From Lyophyllum atratum (taxonomy: Eukaryota > Basidiomycota > Agaricomycetes > Agaricales > Lyophyllaceae), in contig JACGCN010000015.1 in the NCBI GenBank assembly GCA_014905825.1, forward strand, positions 992,001-1,056,000: a stretch of DNA of 64,000 nt. Direction: 5' to 3'. How positions within the stretch are numbered: position 1 is the stretch's first letter; every line of letters starts with the position of its first letter. A program made the position numbers and the translations under genes. The notes beneath the pieces are model-generated. The model saw only the letters and a list, made by a program, of their open reading frames with translations. It ran no database searches and had not been told where the DNA came from. Below, piece after piece: positions 11,493-24,775 of this stretch.

Positions 11493-13010
11493 TCAGTACC
11501 TGGTACGGGACAATCGGAGATGGGCATCGAACCTAAATTTCTGAGCACGGGGTGGCTCCATGGCCAACAGGGCTGCCGTTAGACTGACGTCCGCGCCGCC
11601 AAGGGCATTTCTAGCCAGATGTCCAGCCGCATGATTATCTACGCATAGAAATTTTTTCTCCGCACGCCAGCGGGAGTACATCACGGTATTGTCCGTACCA
11701 AGTGAGACCGGGAGGTCTCCTGGGTGTATGACATCCACGGGAAGCGACGATGTATCACTATCAATGGCTATACCTCTATCAAGCCACAAACCGACCAGGC
11801 CAACCACCTCCTCGTTCGTGAGGCTATTCCATAGGCCCTGACTGGCCATCACCAGGAAATCGCCGGGTTCTACTTCGATCGTCGTGATCTCAGGTTCCGC
11901 GGTGAGGTACGGATGTGGTTTGGCGTTGGGAAGGGGAGGTCCCCCCAGGAATTCCCGGTGGAGGCGTTCCTGTACCTCATGACTCCACTTGCAGGTGGCA
12001 AGGCCGAAAGCGCGAGACAGGCCGCACACGGGAGTTTGTGGAAATGAGGACTCGTCAGGGTGCTGGCAATCTAGCCGCGCCGCTTCAGTCGGATTACTGC
12101 AGGCCTGCTCGGCAGTGAGAACGTGGACCTCGTATGACGTTCGACCGTCCTTCGGAGGGGTGCGGCGACCTAGAACAGCGCGGGAGTTCCCTGTCAGTGC
12201 AATCTTTAGCCTGCGAGGTTCAGAGTCGTAAAATGCCAGCATCGCTGAGGAGCCGGACAGCGCGACACCGAGAGCTGCGGTGATGGAGGCCTTCGAGGGA
12301 GGCCCTGACGTAAAGTTGAAAGGTTTGTGCACGATACTGTCATCGACGTCAACGAAAATGTCCTTGATCTTTCTGTTTATAGCATCATCGTAGGGCTCCT
12401 GGCCTGGTTCCCCATGTGGCACCGCTCCGATTTCAGTGTGTTCGGCAGGAGGCTCATAATCCATAAACACGGAGTACAGCCCATTCGCAAGGGCTATGGC
12501 AAGCTGGTTGGAAACGGCGATGGCGTTCTCCCATCCATCGTATCCGTCACAGAGCGTGAACAAGGTCCAAGACGATCCCGAAGCCACTTGAAAAGAGGAG
12601 AAAAGGGAGATATCCTGTTGTGGGCTGACGCTGTAGACCTGGTGAGTAAGGATACTCACTCTCGATTTACAGTTGACTGACTTTGGTAAAGAAAAAAAAT
12701 CAAACCGTCTTATGCCACAGTTGCCCGTGATATCGAAGTTCGCGTTTGAGAGCGACCATAGCCTCGACCTCACGAAGACCTCATCTTCATTACGAGGTGT
12801 ACTTGCCAATTCGTTCGGAATGTTGGAAATAGAAGCTTTTCCAATGTTATTAGGATGGTGATGCGGTTCATCGGCGTATACACGCCGTCCAGAATAATAG
12901 ATGGTCCCAAGAACGACGGCGGTGAAACTTAGAATGTGATTCCGACCGTACAACTTCCTGAACCAAGGCCCTGAACGCGATTCATGTGGTGCGGACTGAC
13001 GTTTGTACAT
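11493..13010 (-). CDS. PP2C-like protein (Ptc5/PDP type), predicted pseudophosphatase
   Basis: Single exon of 505 codons from the ATG at 13010. Residues about 25-40 form a hydrophobic segment after a basic N-terminus (RNHILSFTAVVLGTIYYS), fitting a mitochondrial or membrane anchor. The PPM fold is recognisable: TLFTLCDGYDGW (D155; usual DGHGG), GSSAMLAF (usual GSTA), TGNSRAVLG (usual GDSRAVLG), SRAFGLATCKW (usual RAFGD), LVMASQGLWNSLTNEE (usual ASDGLWD) and VDNHAAGHLARNALGG. The family removes phosphate from Ser/Thr, and Ptc5-type members act on mitochondrial pyruvate dehydrogenase. Here most metal-binding acidic residues are replaced (Q391, N395), the EDR motif near residue 115 is absent, and the final RDDIT motif is FDAHL. 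The open frame is intact, so loss of catalysis with retention of the fold is more likely than a dying gene. Its neighbours are all spliced; this gene is not. Confidence 0.8.
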   Translation of the reverse strand: MYKRQSAPHESRSGPWFRKLYGRNHILSFTAVVLGTIYYSGRRVYADEPHHHPNNIGKASISNIPNELASTPRNEDEVFVRSRLWSLSNANFDITGNCGIRRFDFFSLPKSVNCKSRVSILTHQVYSVSPQQDISLFSSFQVASGSSWTLFTLCDGYDGWENAIAVSNQLAIALANGLYSVFMDYEPPAEHTEIGAVPHGEPGQEPYDDAINRKIKDIFVDVDDSIVHKPFNFTSGPPSKASITAALGVALSGSSAMLAFYDSEPRRLKIALTGNSRAVLGRRTPPKDGRTSYEVHVLTAEQACSNPTEAARLDCQHPDESSFPQTPVCGLSRAFGLATCKWSHEVQERLHREFLGGPPLPNAKPHPYLTAEPEITTIEVEPGDFLVMASQGLWNSLTNEEVVGLVGLWLDRGIAIDSDTSSLPVDVIHPGDLPVSLGTDNTVMYSRWRAEKKFLCVDNHAAGHLARNALGGADVSLTAALLAMEPPRAQKFRFDAHLRLSRTRY

Positions 13011-13487
13011 GGGACCCCCAATACCTTAGAAAATTCCTACCTTAAAGTTCTCATGAATTAGGGGTTGGTTTTGTACATGAATATATCAGAGCGCTCACTT
13101 TCCGAGAAACAACTGGTGGATAGTTGGTGGATAGCGGCTACTAGCTAGGTGTGTCGGATCCGGAGTGCCATTGCCAACGCGGAACCGGGAAAAGGGCCCG
13201 GTGACACTGACAGTGACAGGGCCGATCGCATTGTTCCAGTCACGTGACAACATAGCCAGTTTGTTCGACTCCCAACTCTGGCACTGGCTCTCGCAACCTT
13301 GTTCAGTGCCTCCACTACAACAATTTCGCAGTCTGTGCTAAGACTTGATAACGGTCGGTAACGCTGCCAATATCTATAAACTTGGGCGTGTAGCCTGTCC
13401 AGCAATTGTGCAAATAAATCTCGAACCAGATCGAGTACCACCAAGACCCTATACAACCCAGGGCGCGACACTGCATCGAAATCGTCC
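13011..13487. promoter_or_regulatory. Shared divergent promoter region
   Basis: 477 bases separate the divergent starts at 13010 and 13488. The stretch has no motif-bearing frame and presumably carries both promoters. No clear TATA box was found for either gene. Confidence 0.4.
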
Positions 13488-15373
13488 ATGTCGGGGTCAA
13501 CACCTCCAGCAGACGTTGCTCAGGCTTATTTCGACTCTTTAGCGAGGAAACAGATTGCGTTATCACAGCTAGTCGAGGAGGTACCATCATCCAGATGTGG
13601 ATCTCCTTTTCAAGACGGCGATGGCTCGGAGCAGTCGAGGAGTAAGTTGAGGGTCGACGCCCTCCGGATAAAAGTCCAGGAGGCATTCAAGTATGCGAAC
13701 GGGGACCCTGCCGATGGGAAATGGAGTCTAGTTGTCCAGTTGCTCCAGCTGAATACTACCAGGCGGCGACGATGGCTGGGATCGACGACTGCAGGAGAAA
13801 AGGCAGAGTCAAGCTCTGGGTGGATCAACGCCCGGTCTCAGAAGGAATGGGAAGAATGGGAAGCGAAGTGGACTCAGGAGATGTTGTTGAAGCGGAAGGT
13901 TCAGAGTTGGCAGGAGAAGGTCGACAAACATCTGGTTGTGGCATCAGTGCCCATTGTCTCGATATCGCAGGATGTTGATCCAGCGAAAGGAACTGCGGAA
14001 AAGAAGCTACCTAGCCAGGGCGAGGTCGCGAACGTCAAGCGTACTGCAACACTGCAGAGCGTATCAAAGTCTTCATCTACACTCAGCTTCCCAGTCGTGA
14101 AGCGCTCTAGCATTACCGTCATAGGGAAGCCCAAACCTTCCGGGAACCCTTCAGCTAGTGATTCTATTGCTGGACCCTCGAAACTTCAACCAGGATCGAG
14201 TTCGCGTGGCGCGCGTGGCCCAGACGCACCAATCGATTCCGACAGCCCTGCTACGAAGCCGCAGCGACCAATCATCGAAGATATCTCAGAAACCGTACGT
14301 CTCTACATCATGCTCATCATAATTGCTCTAATACCCCTCTTCAGTCCTTCCTCCCGCCATCCTTCCCTTCCCAGCTGCAAACCTCCACCCCTAATGCAAA
14401 AACGGATAGACGACACAAGCCCGAACCGATCATATTAGTCCCGCCTTCGTCCCCCCTCTCCACCCCGCCTAGTACACGAGTCTATGGCCGTCAGCAGCCA
14501 CATCCGGAACCCTCATCGTCTCTCCCCGAACCGCCATCCACCCCCACGCGACACCTCGAGCCCGACTCGACACCACCCCGGATACAGGCCCGGGAGAAAC
14601 GAGCTCGGTCTATCACACCCCAACATGCTGTGAAGAAGGCGCGAATAGCGTCCGCTCTTGCCAGTTCTAGCTCTGATGGTCCAGCGCCCCCGAGCACCCC
14701 GCCCCCGCTCCCTCTGCCGCAGGCAGCCCACACCACCCATCTCGTTACACCCAAGCGTGCACAGATGCCCACGCTGACCGAGCTCCTCGCGTCGTCGAAA
14801 TCGCCGAATAAAGCGAAGTTCTCGCCCAGAAAGACGAAGCAACTAGCCCCGGCTACAACATCCTCGGCCCCGACTCCACCCCCACCGCAGCACAAGCTGG
14901 TGGAACCCCTGCCGCAGCCTGCACAGGAACAACGACCAGTACCAGAGGTGGTACTCGCTCATAAAGTACAACTAAACAACCCAGAACCTCCCTCGATCTT
15001 CGACGAGCCCGACCTCGAGCCGGATATCTACCAAAGGCTGAGCTACAACATGGGTATAGAGCCCGGCATGGCCCCCGAATACGACTACGACATGGGCTCG
15101 CCCACTAAGTCGCTTTCCTCGCTCGCCGCGTCAGACTCAGATGAAGAAGAGGAACAGGCTCTCGATCACGTGATGGGCACGGATTTGAACATGGACGATA
15201 GTTTCGACCCGCCGTTTGCTTCGACGCAGGCGGGGGGGCGGATGGGGTATAACTCGCAGTTTGACGTTGATGGAAGGGTGGATATTGTTAGTAAGTTTAT
15301 GGAGAAGGATGTTGACTTTGATGGATGGTTGAGGGACCCTAGTTTGGGACCAGAGGGTATCGAAAGCCAGTGA
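13488..15373 (+). CDS. Conserved-looking fungal protein of unknown function, acidic C-terminus
   Basis: Two exons: 13488-14294 and 14345-15373, joined by a 50-base GTACGT..CAG intron that keeps frame (SETSFLPPSFPSQLQTS). The product is about 611 residues. The N-terminal 150 residues are helical and charged (ARKQIALSQLVEEV, KEWEEWEAKWTQEMLLKRK). The middle is low-complexity and rich in Ser, Pro and Thr, with basic SPRKTK-type motifs. The C-terminus is acidic (DEEEEQALDHVMGTDLNMDD) and ends with GYNSQFDVDGRVDIVSKFM and KDVDFDGWLRDPSL. I do not recognise a named domain; disorder plus basic and acidic patches suggests a nuclear or chromatin role. An in-frame AUG at 14630 lies inside exon 2 and should not be taken as the start. 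Confidence 0.8.
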
Positions 15374-15775
15374 TAGCCTCCTTGATGAGCGGAATGTCAC
15401 ATTCTAGTGGATGGACTTACTAGTTGTATATATTATCTAAGTACGTACCTTGTATATAGGCTTTGAGCGTTTCAATGTGCTTTTAGGAATCCTTGCTCGA
15501 GCTGCTGAAACGCGCATAAAATAATATACATACAGTATATACTGCCCCCCTCCTAGAATAATACTTACCATATGTAAGTACAGAAATTATCTACATTCAT
15601 AATAGCTCGTCACACATGCCGCTCGTAATCATGACTAGAGAACTGAAGAAAGGGAGAAACTATGGTCTACCCCTATCACGTCCCAAGAAGAGAGATGAAA
15701 AAAAATTAAGAACGGGAGACGCGGAGGGAAGGCGCACTTCGCAGTAGGCGGTGAGTTCATTCATGTCGGCGCAGC
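15374..15775. other. Convergent 3' intergenic region
   Basis: About 400 bases, AT-richer than the flanks, between the 3' ends of the unknown gene and shugoshin. No gene seen. Confidence 0.5.
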
Positions 15776-17804
15776 TCAAACAACCATGCTGTGCCGCCTC
15801 GGGTCATCCAGAACCACCATGGTCCGCTTTCCCCCTCCCACAGCAGCTCGCCGCCTTCCCTCGACGTTCACCCACCCACCCGCACCGCCGCTCCCTACAC
15901 CATACTCCGCATCCGCCTGAGCGCCGTCGCTCTCGTCGTCATCCAGTACTAGCGGCCGTGACTTCTTCCGCTTCACCGACGTCGCTGCCGCTGAAGATGA
16001 AGACGACGACGATGACGGGCGGGCGGCGGGGGTAGGGGAGAAGAGGGATGTGACAGAGCCGGGGCGTGAAGGAGGGAGTGGGAACATTTCGGGGTTGATA
16101 GTGTTCCCATTTACACGCAAGGGGAGCTCGAGGGACGAGCGTGCCTCCGTGTCGTTGTCCGCGTCGTTGCCATTATCGAACGTGCTCAGCACAGCGGCCG
16201 CAGAGGCCCGCTTTTTCGGCGCACTGCTGCCGGGAGGGGGGTCCGGCTTTCGCATTTTCCTGTAGAGGCAACGGTGGTTAGCAGCTTCGACTTGGGGATT
16301 TGGAGGGTTGGAGACGTACGTGTTGAGTTTGGGCTCAGCGTAGTTGACGCTCTTTCTTGTTCTCCTTTCTCGCCCTCCTGCCGATGCCTCGCCATCTCCT
16401 GGAGGTACAGGGCTTGAAGACGATCTTGATGTGGGTGCGGAAGGTGTTGGTGATGCTCCAAGGAACGCCCTGCTTGATGAAGGAGCACCAAGATCGGCTT
16501 GATCGCGAACTGTCCACAGCCCGAGTCAGTCTCATTAACCGAATGGAGAGGAGGCGCTATTACGTACCTGTGTTGTCTATGGATATAAGGGCTGCACGAG
16601 AATTAGTGACGTCTTTCAGGCGAGGCTTGCCCCCACCATCTGTTTCCTCTTCCATCCTCTCTCTGGTTCTCTTGCGTTCTCGGGGCTGGCTGCACTCTGC
16701 GCCCGACTCTCGCTCGTCTGTCGCTTCCCGATCCTTCCCACGGCTCTTGCGTCGCTCCTTCCTGGGTGGGGGCTTCGCCTCGATGTCCACATCCTCCTCC
16801 ACGTCAACCACCTGCAGCTGACCGGTGACAGCTGCCATTTCCTCCTCCTCCTCGGCAAGCCCCGCTTCTCTCCTTATTGGGGAACCGAATGCTGGACTTG
16901 GCGCTCGCGGCACAGATAGCGAATCGGTATTCACAGATAACAGTCCACTCTGCCGCCGTGACGGCTTCCGTGACTTCGGTATCGGTGCTGAATCCAGGTC
17001 CGCGTTAAAGGTACCACTTGCCTGGGGGAGTAGCGGTGGTGGTGAGGATACACGCGATGGCAGAGGCAGCCGAGACGCCGAGAGTCGCGCCTTGGGCTTG
17101 CTTTTGCGAAGAACGGGGCTAGGTGGCTTGTCTGATTCGCGGTCAGATGTAGAAGGGCACGGCTCGTCGTCTTCGTAGATCCCGGGGAAATTTGGCGGCC
17201 GTGCGATTCGCATAGCCTGCGGTGAGCTTGGGGTTGAGTTGGGGTTGGAGGCGGGCTTGCGGGCGCGGGGGGAGGGGGGTGATACGGGTGCAGGGGACGT
17301 CGAGGGTATATTAAAGGATTGGCGAAGGTATCCCAGGTGTTTCGTCAAGCTAAGGGTCTGTGATGATAGGGCGTGAGTTTTGACGTAAAACAGGACACGT
17401 TCCTTGAATAAACCACATACTGCAGCTTCAGCGTCTGCCATGACCTTTCGTGACTTTTCGCGCTCGCGTTTAAGTTGAGCTGCCAGCGCGATCTCCGATG
17501 CACGCAAACGGAGGTTCTCGACGTATAATGTTGATATCTGGCCGTTCAGTTCCTCGATGCGGACACTCAGTGTCGAATTAAGTCTCGAGACGGCCGGTCA
17601 GTAAAGCAGCCCAGTCGATAGGCCCAACTATGTACTTACTTCGTTATGTGTTTATTGGCGAGCAGGAATTTCTTCTTGACTGCCACCAACGTTAGTCAGT
17701 CGAATACAGAACAAGAGGCCTGGCAACTTACAACTTTCGAACTCGAGGAGAGCATCATTCTGCCTAACGTTGACAGACACGCGCGACTCCCTCCTGCTCA
17801 TCAT
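15776..17804 (-). CDS. SGO1: Shugoshin, protector of centromeric cohesin
   Basis: The N-terminal exons join to MSRRESRVSVNVRQNDALLE, then FKKKFLLANKHITKLNSTLS, VRIEELNGQISTLYVENLRL and RASEIALAAQLKRER, the shugoshin coiled coil. A long proline/serine-rich disordered middle follows. The C-terminal basic motif is built from two exons, RRTRKSVNYAEPKLNT and KMRKPDPPPG, joined by an intron near 16262-16320. These two conserved ends define the family. Shugoshin recruits PP2A to shield cohesin (Rec8 or Scc1) at centromeres and supports bi-orientation. At least five introns are present; one of 63 bases near 17361-17423 is in frame and without stop, so retention would add 21 residues. An upstream in-frame ATG lies directly before the second ATG (17804 and 17801). 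Confidence 0.92.
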
Positions 17805-18117
17805 TGGCCCCGGCGACGAGGCCAAGGGGTAGTGGATCTGGGAATGGAGTGGTGGACAACAGTTTTGGCGACAACAACACGCCCTGATCCAAAGAACTCA
17901 AGTCACGTGTCACGTCCATGTTCCTTGCCAAATCGGGTTTTTGGACCCTAACTATGGACCCACAACCATCTCCTTCGTATACTGGCCGTTCCCCGGCTCG
18001 ACGTGCAGCATTGACATCAGCTCCATGTATAAGATTTCCACGTCATATTCATCAACAGGCTCTACACAGGAGACAGAGACAGGAGAGAGCAAACATCCGC
18101 GATCCGACCATAGTCCT

Positions 18118-20080
18118 TCATATCTTGAACTCAAAAGTAGGCCTCGAGGTAGTCCTTATCAGCCACACTATATCTTGCGGATCCTTAGATGAACAACTTA
18201 CAGCTGCGTTTGGAGGACTGGCACAGCCCCCAATTCTTGGTATCCGGTCCCGTGTCAGAACATACCTCAGGGTCAAATATACCATACACTCACATATTCA
18301 ATGGCCAAGACGAAAAGAAGAACGTGTAACGCCCAGTTTCCTCGCAAGTGGCAGACAGCTTCTCAAGGTCAAAGAATTCACCTATACAGGAGGCCCCGGA
18401 ATTGTCACGGATCGAGCGTCACGGATCATTAGAACAATGCGCACCAATGGGCATGCCCCACAGCCTAAGTGCGATCGATAACGTCAAAAACGAGACTTCG
18501 AGGCAAGATCGTGGCATGGACTGACCCCAGTAAAGTCTAGTTACATAGATGACGTGAGAAATACTACGAGGAAGGACCGCCGAATAACTCATACCTGATG
18601 CATATGTGGCACGCCTTCTGGAGTGGGCCAGCGCTGAGAACAATGATTTGATCGTGTGGTTAGTTTGTAGCTTCGCGGGAGGCAGCAGGCACTCCCCACC
18701 TCCAACGCCGGCTGATCGGATGCAATAGCTGCGAAGTGATTATTCCTACGTAAAGACCTATGAACACGGAAAACCACATCACCCAGCAACAGAAGAATAC
18801 GCACCACAAAAACCGTTTCATGTCCTCGCTTTGTTCAATCCCCGCGCTATCCCAGAAGGAAAACCATCAGTACCAGCGGCCGCCGCAAGACCTTGTACCG
18901 CACTGACAAAGTCTCAGATCGTGTCGCGAGCGCGTCTCGTTCTCCCTGCGACGCAGCTCCATACTTCTGTATAAACCCCACCCTGATAATCAACACATCA
19001 CCCCGTCTAAACACCACGCCCTCCTCCCTTGCACAGGCCTCCAGCTCCGCCACCGTGACAGCGTGAGTCGTCCACGGATCGTAAGGCAGCGGTACCGTGC
19101 CTCCCTTCGTGTGATGGCGCACGAGATCCAGGAGGACGCCGCGACCGCAGATGCCATGATCGGCCCAGTCTACAGCGGATCAGAGTCAATTCTGTGATCG
19201 GCTCAAGTGAGACTGGCAGGGGAGGGATCCAAACGTACTTTGTATTCCGAGGTGTTTGAGGCTCGGATCGATGTCTTGCGGGTTTGGCATGGAGACGACT
19301 CCGGCGGGGAGCGAGTGTCCTGGCGTACTGCGGAATCGACCGGCCAGTTAGATTCGAATTCCTACATAGAGGACGGGACGCGGAATGATCCCTACTTGTT
19401 GTAGTACACTCCGTGCTCAATGATCCCGAAGTGCCTCAGCCCATCCCACTGTGTGCCAGATTGGGTGTTCTACCAAGAATACGCAACCGTCAGAAGCAAG
19501 CACATACGGGAGAGAACAAAAGTACAACGCGCACCATATGGATCTCGTCATCCCGGAGGATATGTTTCGACTCACGAGTCTTCATCGTCACCACTGGCGA
19601 CATGCGTCCAAACATCGGCTGCATGAGCCTCCACCTCAGCCTCTTTGCCTCAGGCCCCTACGAAAAGCATTTACCTTTTCTGGAAAATTCAAAGGCCTGT
19701 AGGGTACCGAGTCATCATGAGCATCTTACACATGAAGAGAAGCGCAGCATCACATACCAGTTCAACGAAACCGCTTTTCCAGTTCTACACATAAACCAAA
19801 TCAGAACCCAGCACCCGAAGTCGACGAAGACAATCACATACATGATCTCCTCCTCTGCTGCACGCTGCACCACCTCGTCCGTGAGCAGATTCACCGTTCC
19901 CAGCTGATCGCTCGCGCCCCACACCGTCCACGCACACCCCGTGAAGTCGTGGAACGCAGGCAGCTCATCGAACGTCGGCAGCGGCCCGTCACCCACTGGC
20001 AGAGGCGAGGAGGTGGTTGGGGCGCCGGCCTTACGGGGCATGAGATGCGATAGGAGGTCTCTTAGGCGTCTCGTCGTCAT
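18118..20080 (-). CDS. Cyclase-family hydrolase (kynurenine formamidase-like fold, PF04199)
   Basis: Start at the ATG at 20080. Exons spell LPTFDELPAFHDFTGCAWTV, WGASDQLGTVNLLTDEVVQR, GKAVSLNW, RDDEIHM joined to NTQSGTQWDGLRHFGIIEHG, NWADHGICGRGVLLDLVRHH, VVFRRGDVLIIRVGFIQKYG, DNHFAAIASDQPALEV, RWPTPEGVPHMHQ, LWGMPIGEFFDLEKLSATC, TGRYTFFFSSWPLN, GGCASPPNAA and a final two-codon exon to TGA at 18118-18120. About eleven introns of 50-70 bases are needed, each with GT..AG. The QSGTQWDGLRH stretch corresponds to the metal-binding HxGTHxDxPxH motif of the family, in its fungal form. Members hydrolyse amides or cyclise polyketides; the substrate here is unknown. All recognisable blocks are present, so it looks intact. 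Confidence 0.85.
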
Positions 20081-20483
20081 TATGAAACAATCTGTTGGAG
20101 CTGCGGTAAGTCGACAGAAAAGTGAGTCAGTGGATGAGAGCGTCCGTGGATCTTATTAAACCAGGATGAGGACAAGTGGGAACAGGCCACGGACGTGTGA
20201 GAGACGGAAGGCGCGTGGGTATTCAAGGGAGAAAGACAGAGCGAGCGAGAAGCAGAAATGATGATACGGATATTCGATTCTTCAAGTTAGGTCCGAAGCT
20301 ACAAATAAAAAAGGCAGGGGTGGGGCGTAAGGTACGGCATAAATACATCTGCGAATACACCGCGGGATGACCAGAGAATAAGAACAAAAGAAGGCCATGA
20401 CAGAGGGGAACTTGCCCAATGCCCATAGTGGTACATGCTTCTACGACATCCGCTTACGCCGAGCGTCTAAAGCCCCTCCACTC

Positions 20484-23072
<2,589 letters not shown>

Positions 23073-24766
23073 GTTTATAAGAGATATTGGGTTTACGGGG
23101 CACCGCACGATAGAAAGAAAGAGAAGGAAAGGAAAATGGGTAGCAACTGCTGGGCAGATGGTGGTTGGTGGTGAAATTGAGGCGCAGGTGTTTACAGTTG
23201 TATTCATTCCATGGTAGTGGCTGTGTTCGAATTGTTCTTACCTAGAACGTTACCTTCCTGTTTGCTTCCTGTGAAAGGCATAAAGAGACGACTTATCTTC
23301 TGGTTGTCCATATTGGCAAGATAAAATGCTGAATGGAACATCCGAGACCGATCCATTACTCCTACAGGTTTCGACTCACATTCAGGTGCCACAGAAGGCT
23401 CAAGTTGGACCCCTTGACATATCCAGGTCAACGCGGTATGGTATTCTGGTCGGAATATGGTCTGCTACGTTTCTTTCGGTGAAATAAACTTTAGGGTCTC
23501 TGTTCGCACCTTGACTGATATGCCCCCTTTTTTTACCTCAAGGATTTGAATTGTATGGTCCATCAACATTGTTTTGTACGTGGTCACTCCACTGATCTCC
23601 GATGTTTGGAATAGCAACACTTGTCCCGACCAGTACGCATATCTCTCGCTTTAGGTGATCACCTTGGTTTTAAAGTCCCAGGTAGTGGTACCTTCAATAA
23701 CATCGGAGTTCAAGAAATTCAACCAAGCCAGTTGGCTTGGAACATCGTAAGAATCCCTGATAGAATCGCTACTATCACACTCAGCTGACGGTAGCCGCAG
23801 GTATCTGCTTGCTATATGTACATTTACCCCACTTTACGGACGACTCTGTGATGTCTTGGGACGCAAGGGTGCGAGCCAAGTCGCTCTGTTCTTTACATGC
23901 CTGGGTGTGCTCGGTTGCGGACTTTCCCAGAGTATGGAAATGCTTATCGTATCGAGATTCGTCAGTCATTCTTCGAGTCCTGTAGCGACCTCTGTTTGAT
24001 TGTGACTAGCTGTCTGGAATAGGTGGCGGTGGATTGTTTACAGTGTCGTCGTAAGTGATCGCTTTTTTCCTACTCTGAGATAACTATGACCCTTCGCGGA
24101 TACCAGGATCATCGTTAGCGATATGTACAGTATGCGGCTAATGCATACAACCCCTTACCACGAGATTTGAGGTTGAAACAATGCATTATAGGACAGAGGA
24201 CTGACCCAAGGAATGGCCAGTGTATTCAGCGGTGTGGGTGTCAAAGTTATGTGATCATTCGTCCGCTAATTTTCCTCAACAGTTGGGAACGGGTCTCGGT
24301 GGTCTATTTGGGGGCCTGATTACTGACTGGCAAGAGATAGATTGAGTTTTGACAGTACTCTATGCTGAAAATCTTGAAGGCTAGGTTGGCGATGGGCTTT
24401 CTTGATTCAGTTACCGATGTTCTTCGCCTCCTTTGCGCTAACATCCTACTTCCACCACTACGTAACTCCAGTAAGTCCTGCGTTTTATTCGAATATATGA
24501 GCTACCCATGCATCTGTGTACCAGGGAAAAGGCAAGAGCACCAAAGAAGTTTTGGAAAGGATTGACTACGGAGGAATCGTGATGCTTCTCATTACTGTAT
24601 TTTTTGCACGTCCTCCTGCCCCATACATCCTGAGCTCAGAAATTAGGTTGCCGCCACACTTCTCTTTCTCAGCGTTCGGTATAACGAGGGTCTGCCAGTA
24701 CGACTTCCTGTCCATATCTTGTTATTGCCGGTTCTCATGTTATTTTAGTGGTCTAACCCTGCAGTC

Positions 24767-24775
24767 GTCGCTTCA
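24767..24775. repeat. Target-site duplication, left copy
   Basis: GTCGCTTCA, repeated at 26601-26609. Removing one copy plus the intervening DNA restores the reading frame of the interrupted transporter exon. Confidence 0.8.

Noticed and set aside
12327..12861. Plus-strand frames opposite the PP2C-like gene
   Set aside because: Shadows of the intact 505-codon minus frame.
16262..16491. Separate minus-strand gene next to shugoshin
   Set aside because: Spliced in another frame, the sequence gives the shugoshin C-terminal motif (SVNYAEPKLNT then KMRKPDP), so these frames are shadows or introns.
24630..24660. Premature stop in the second MFS copy near 24646
   Set aside because: The TAG is the end of a usable intron acceptor; the exon then reads VAATLLFLSVRYNEGLP like its paralogue.
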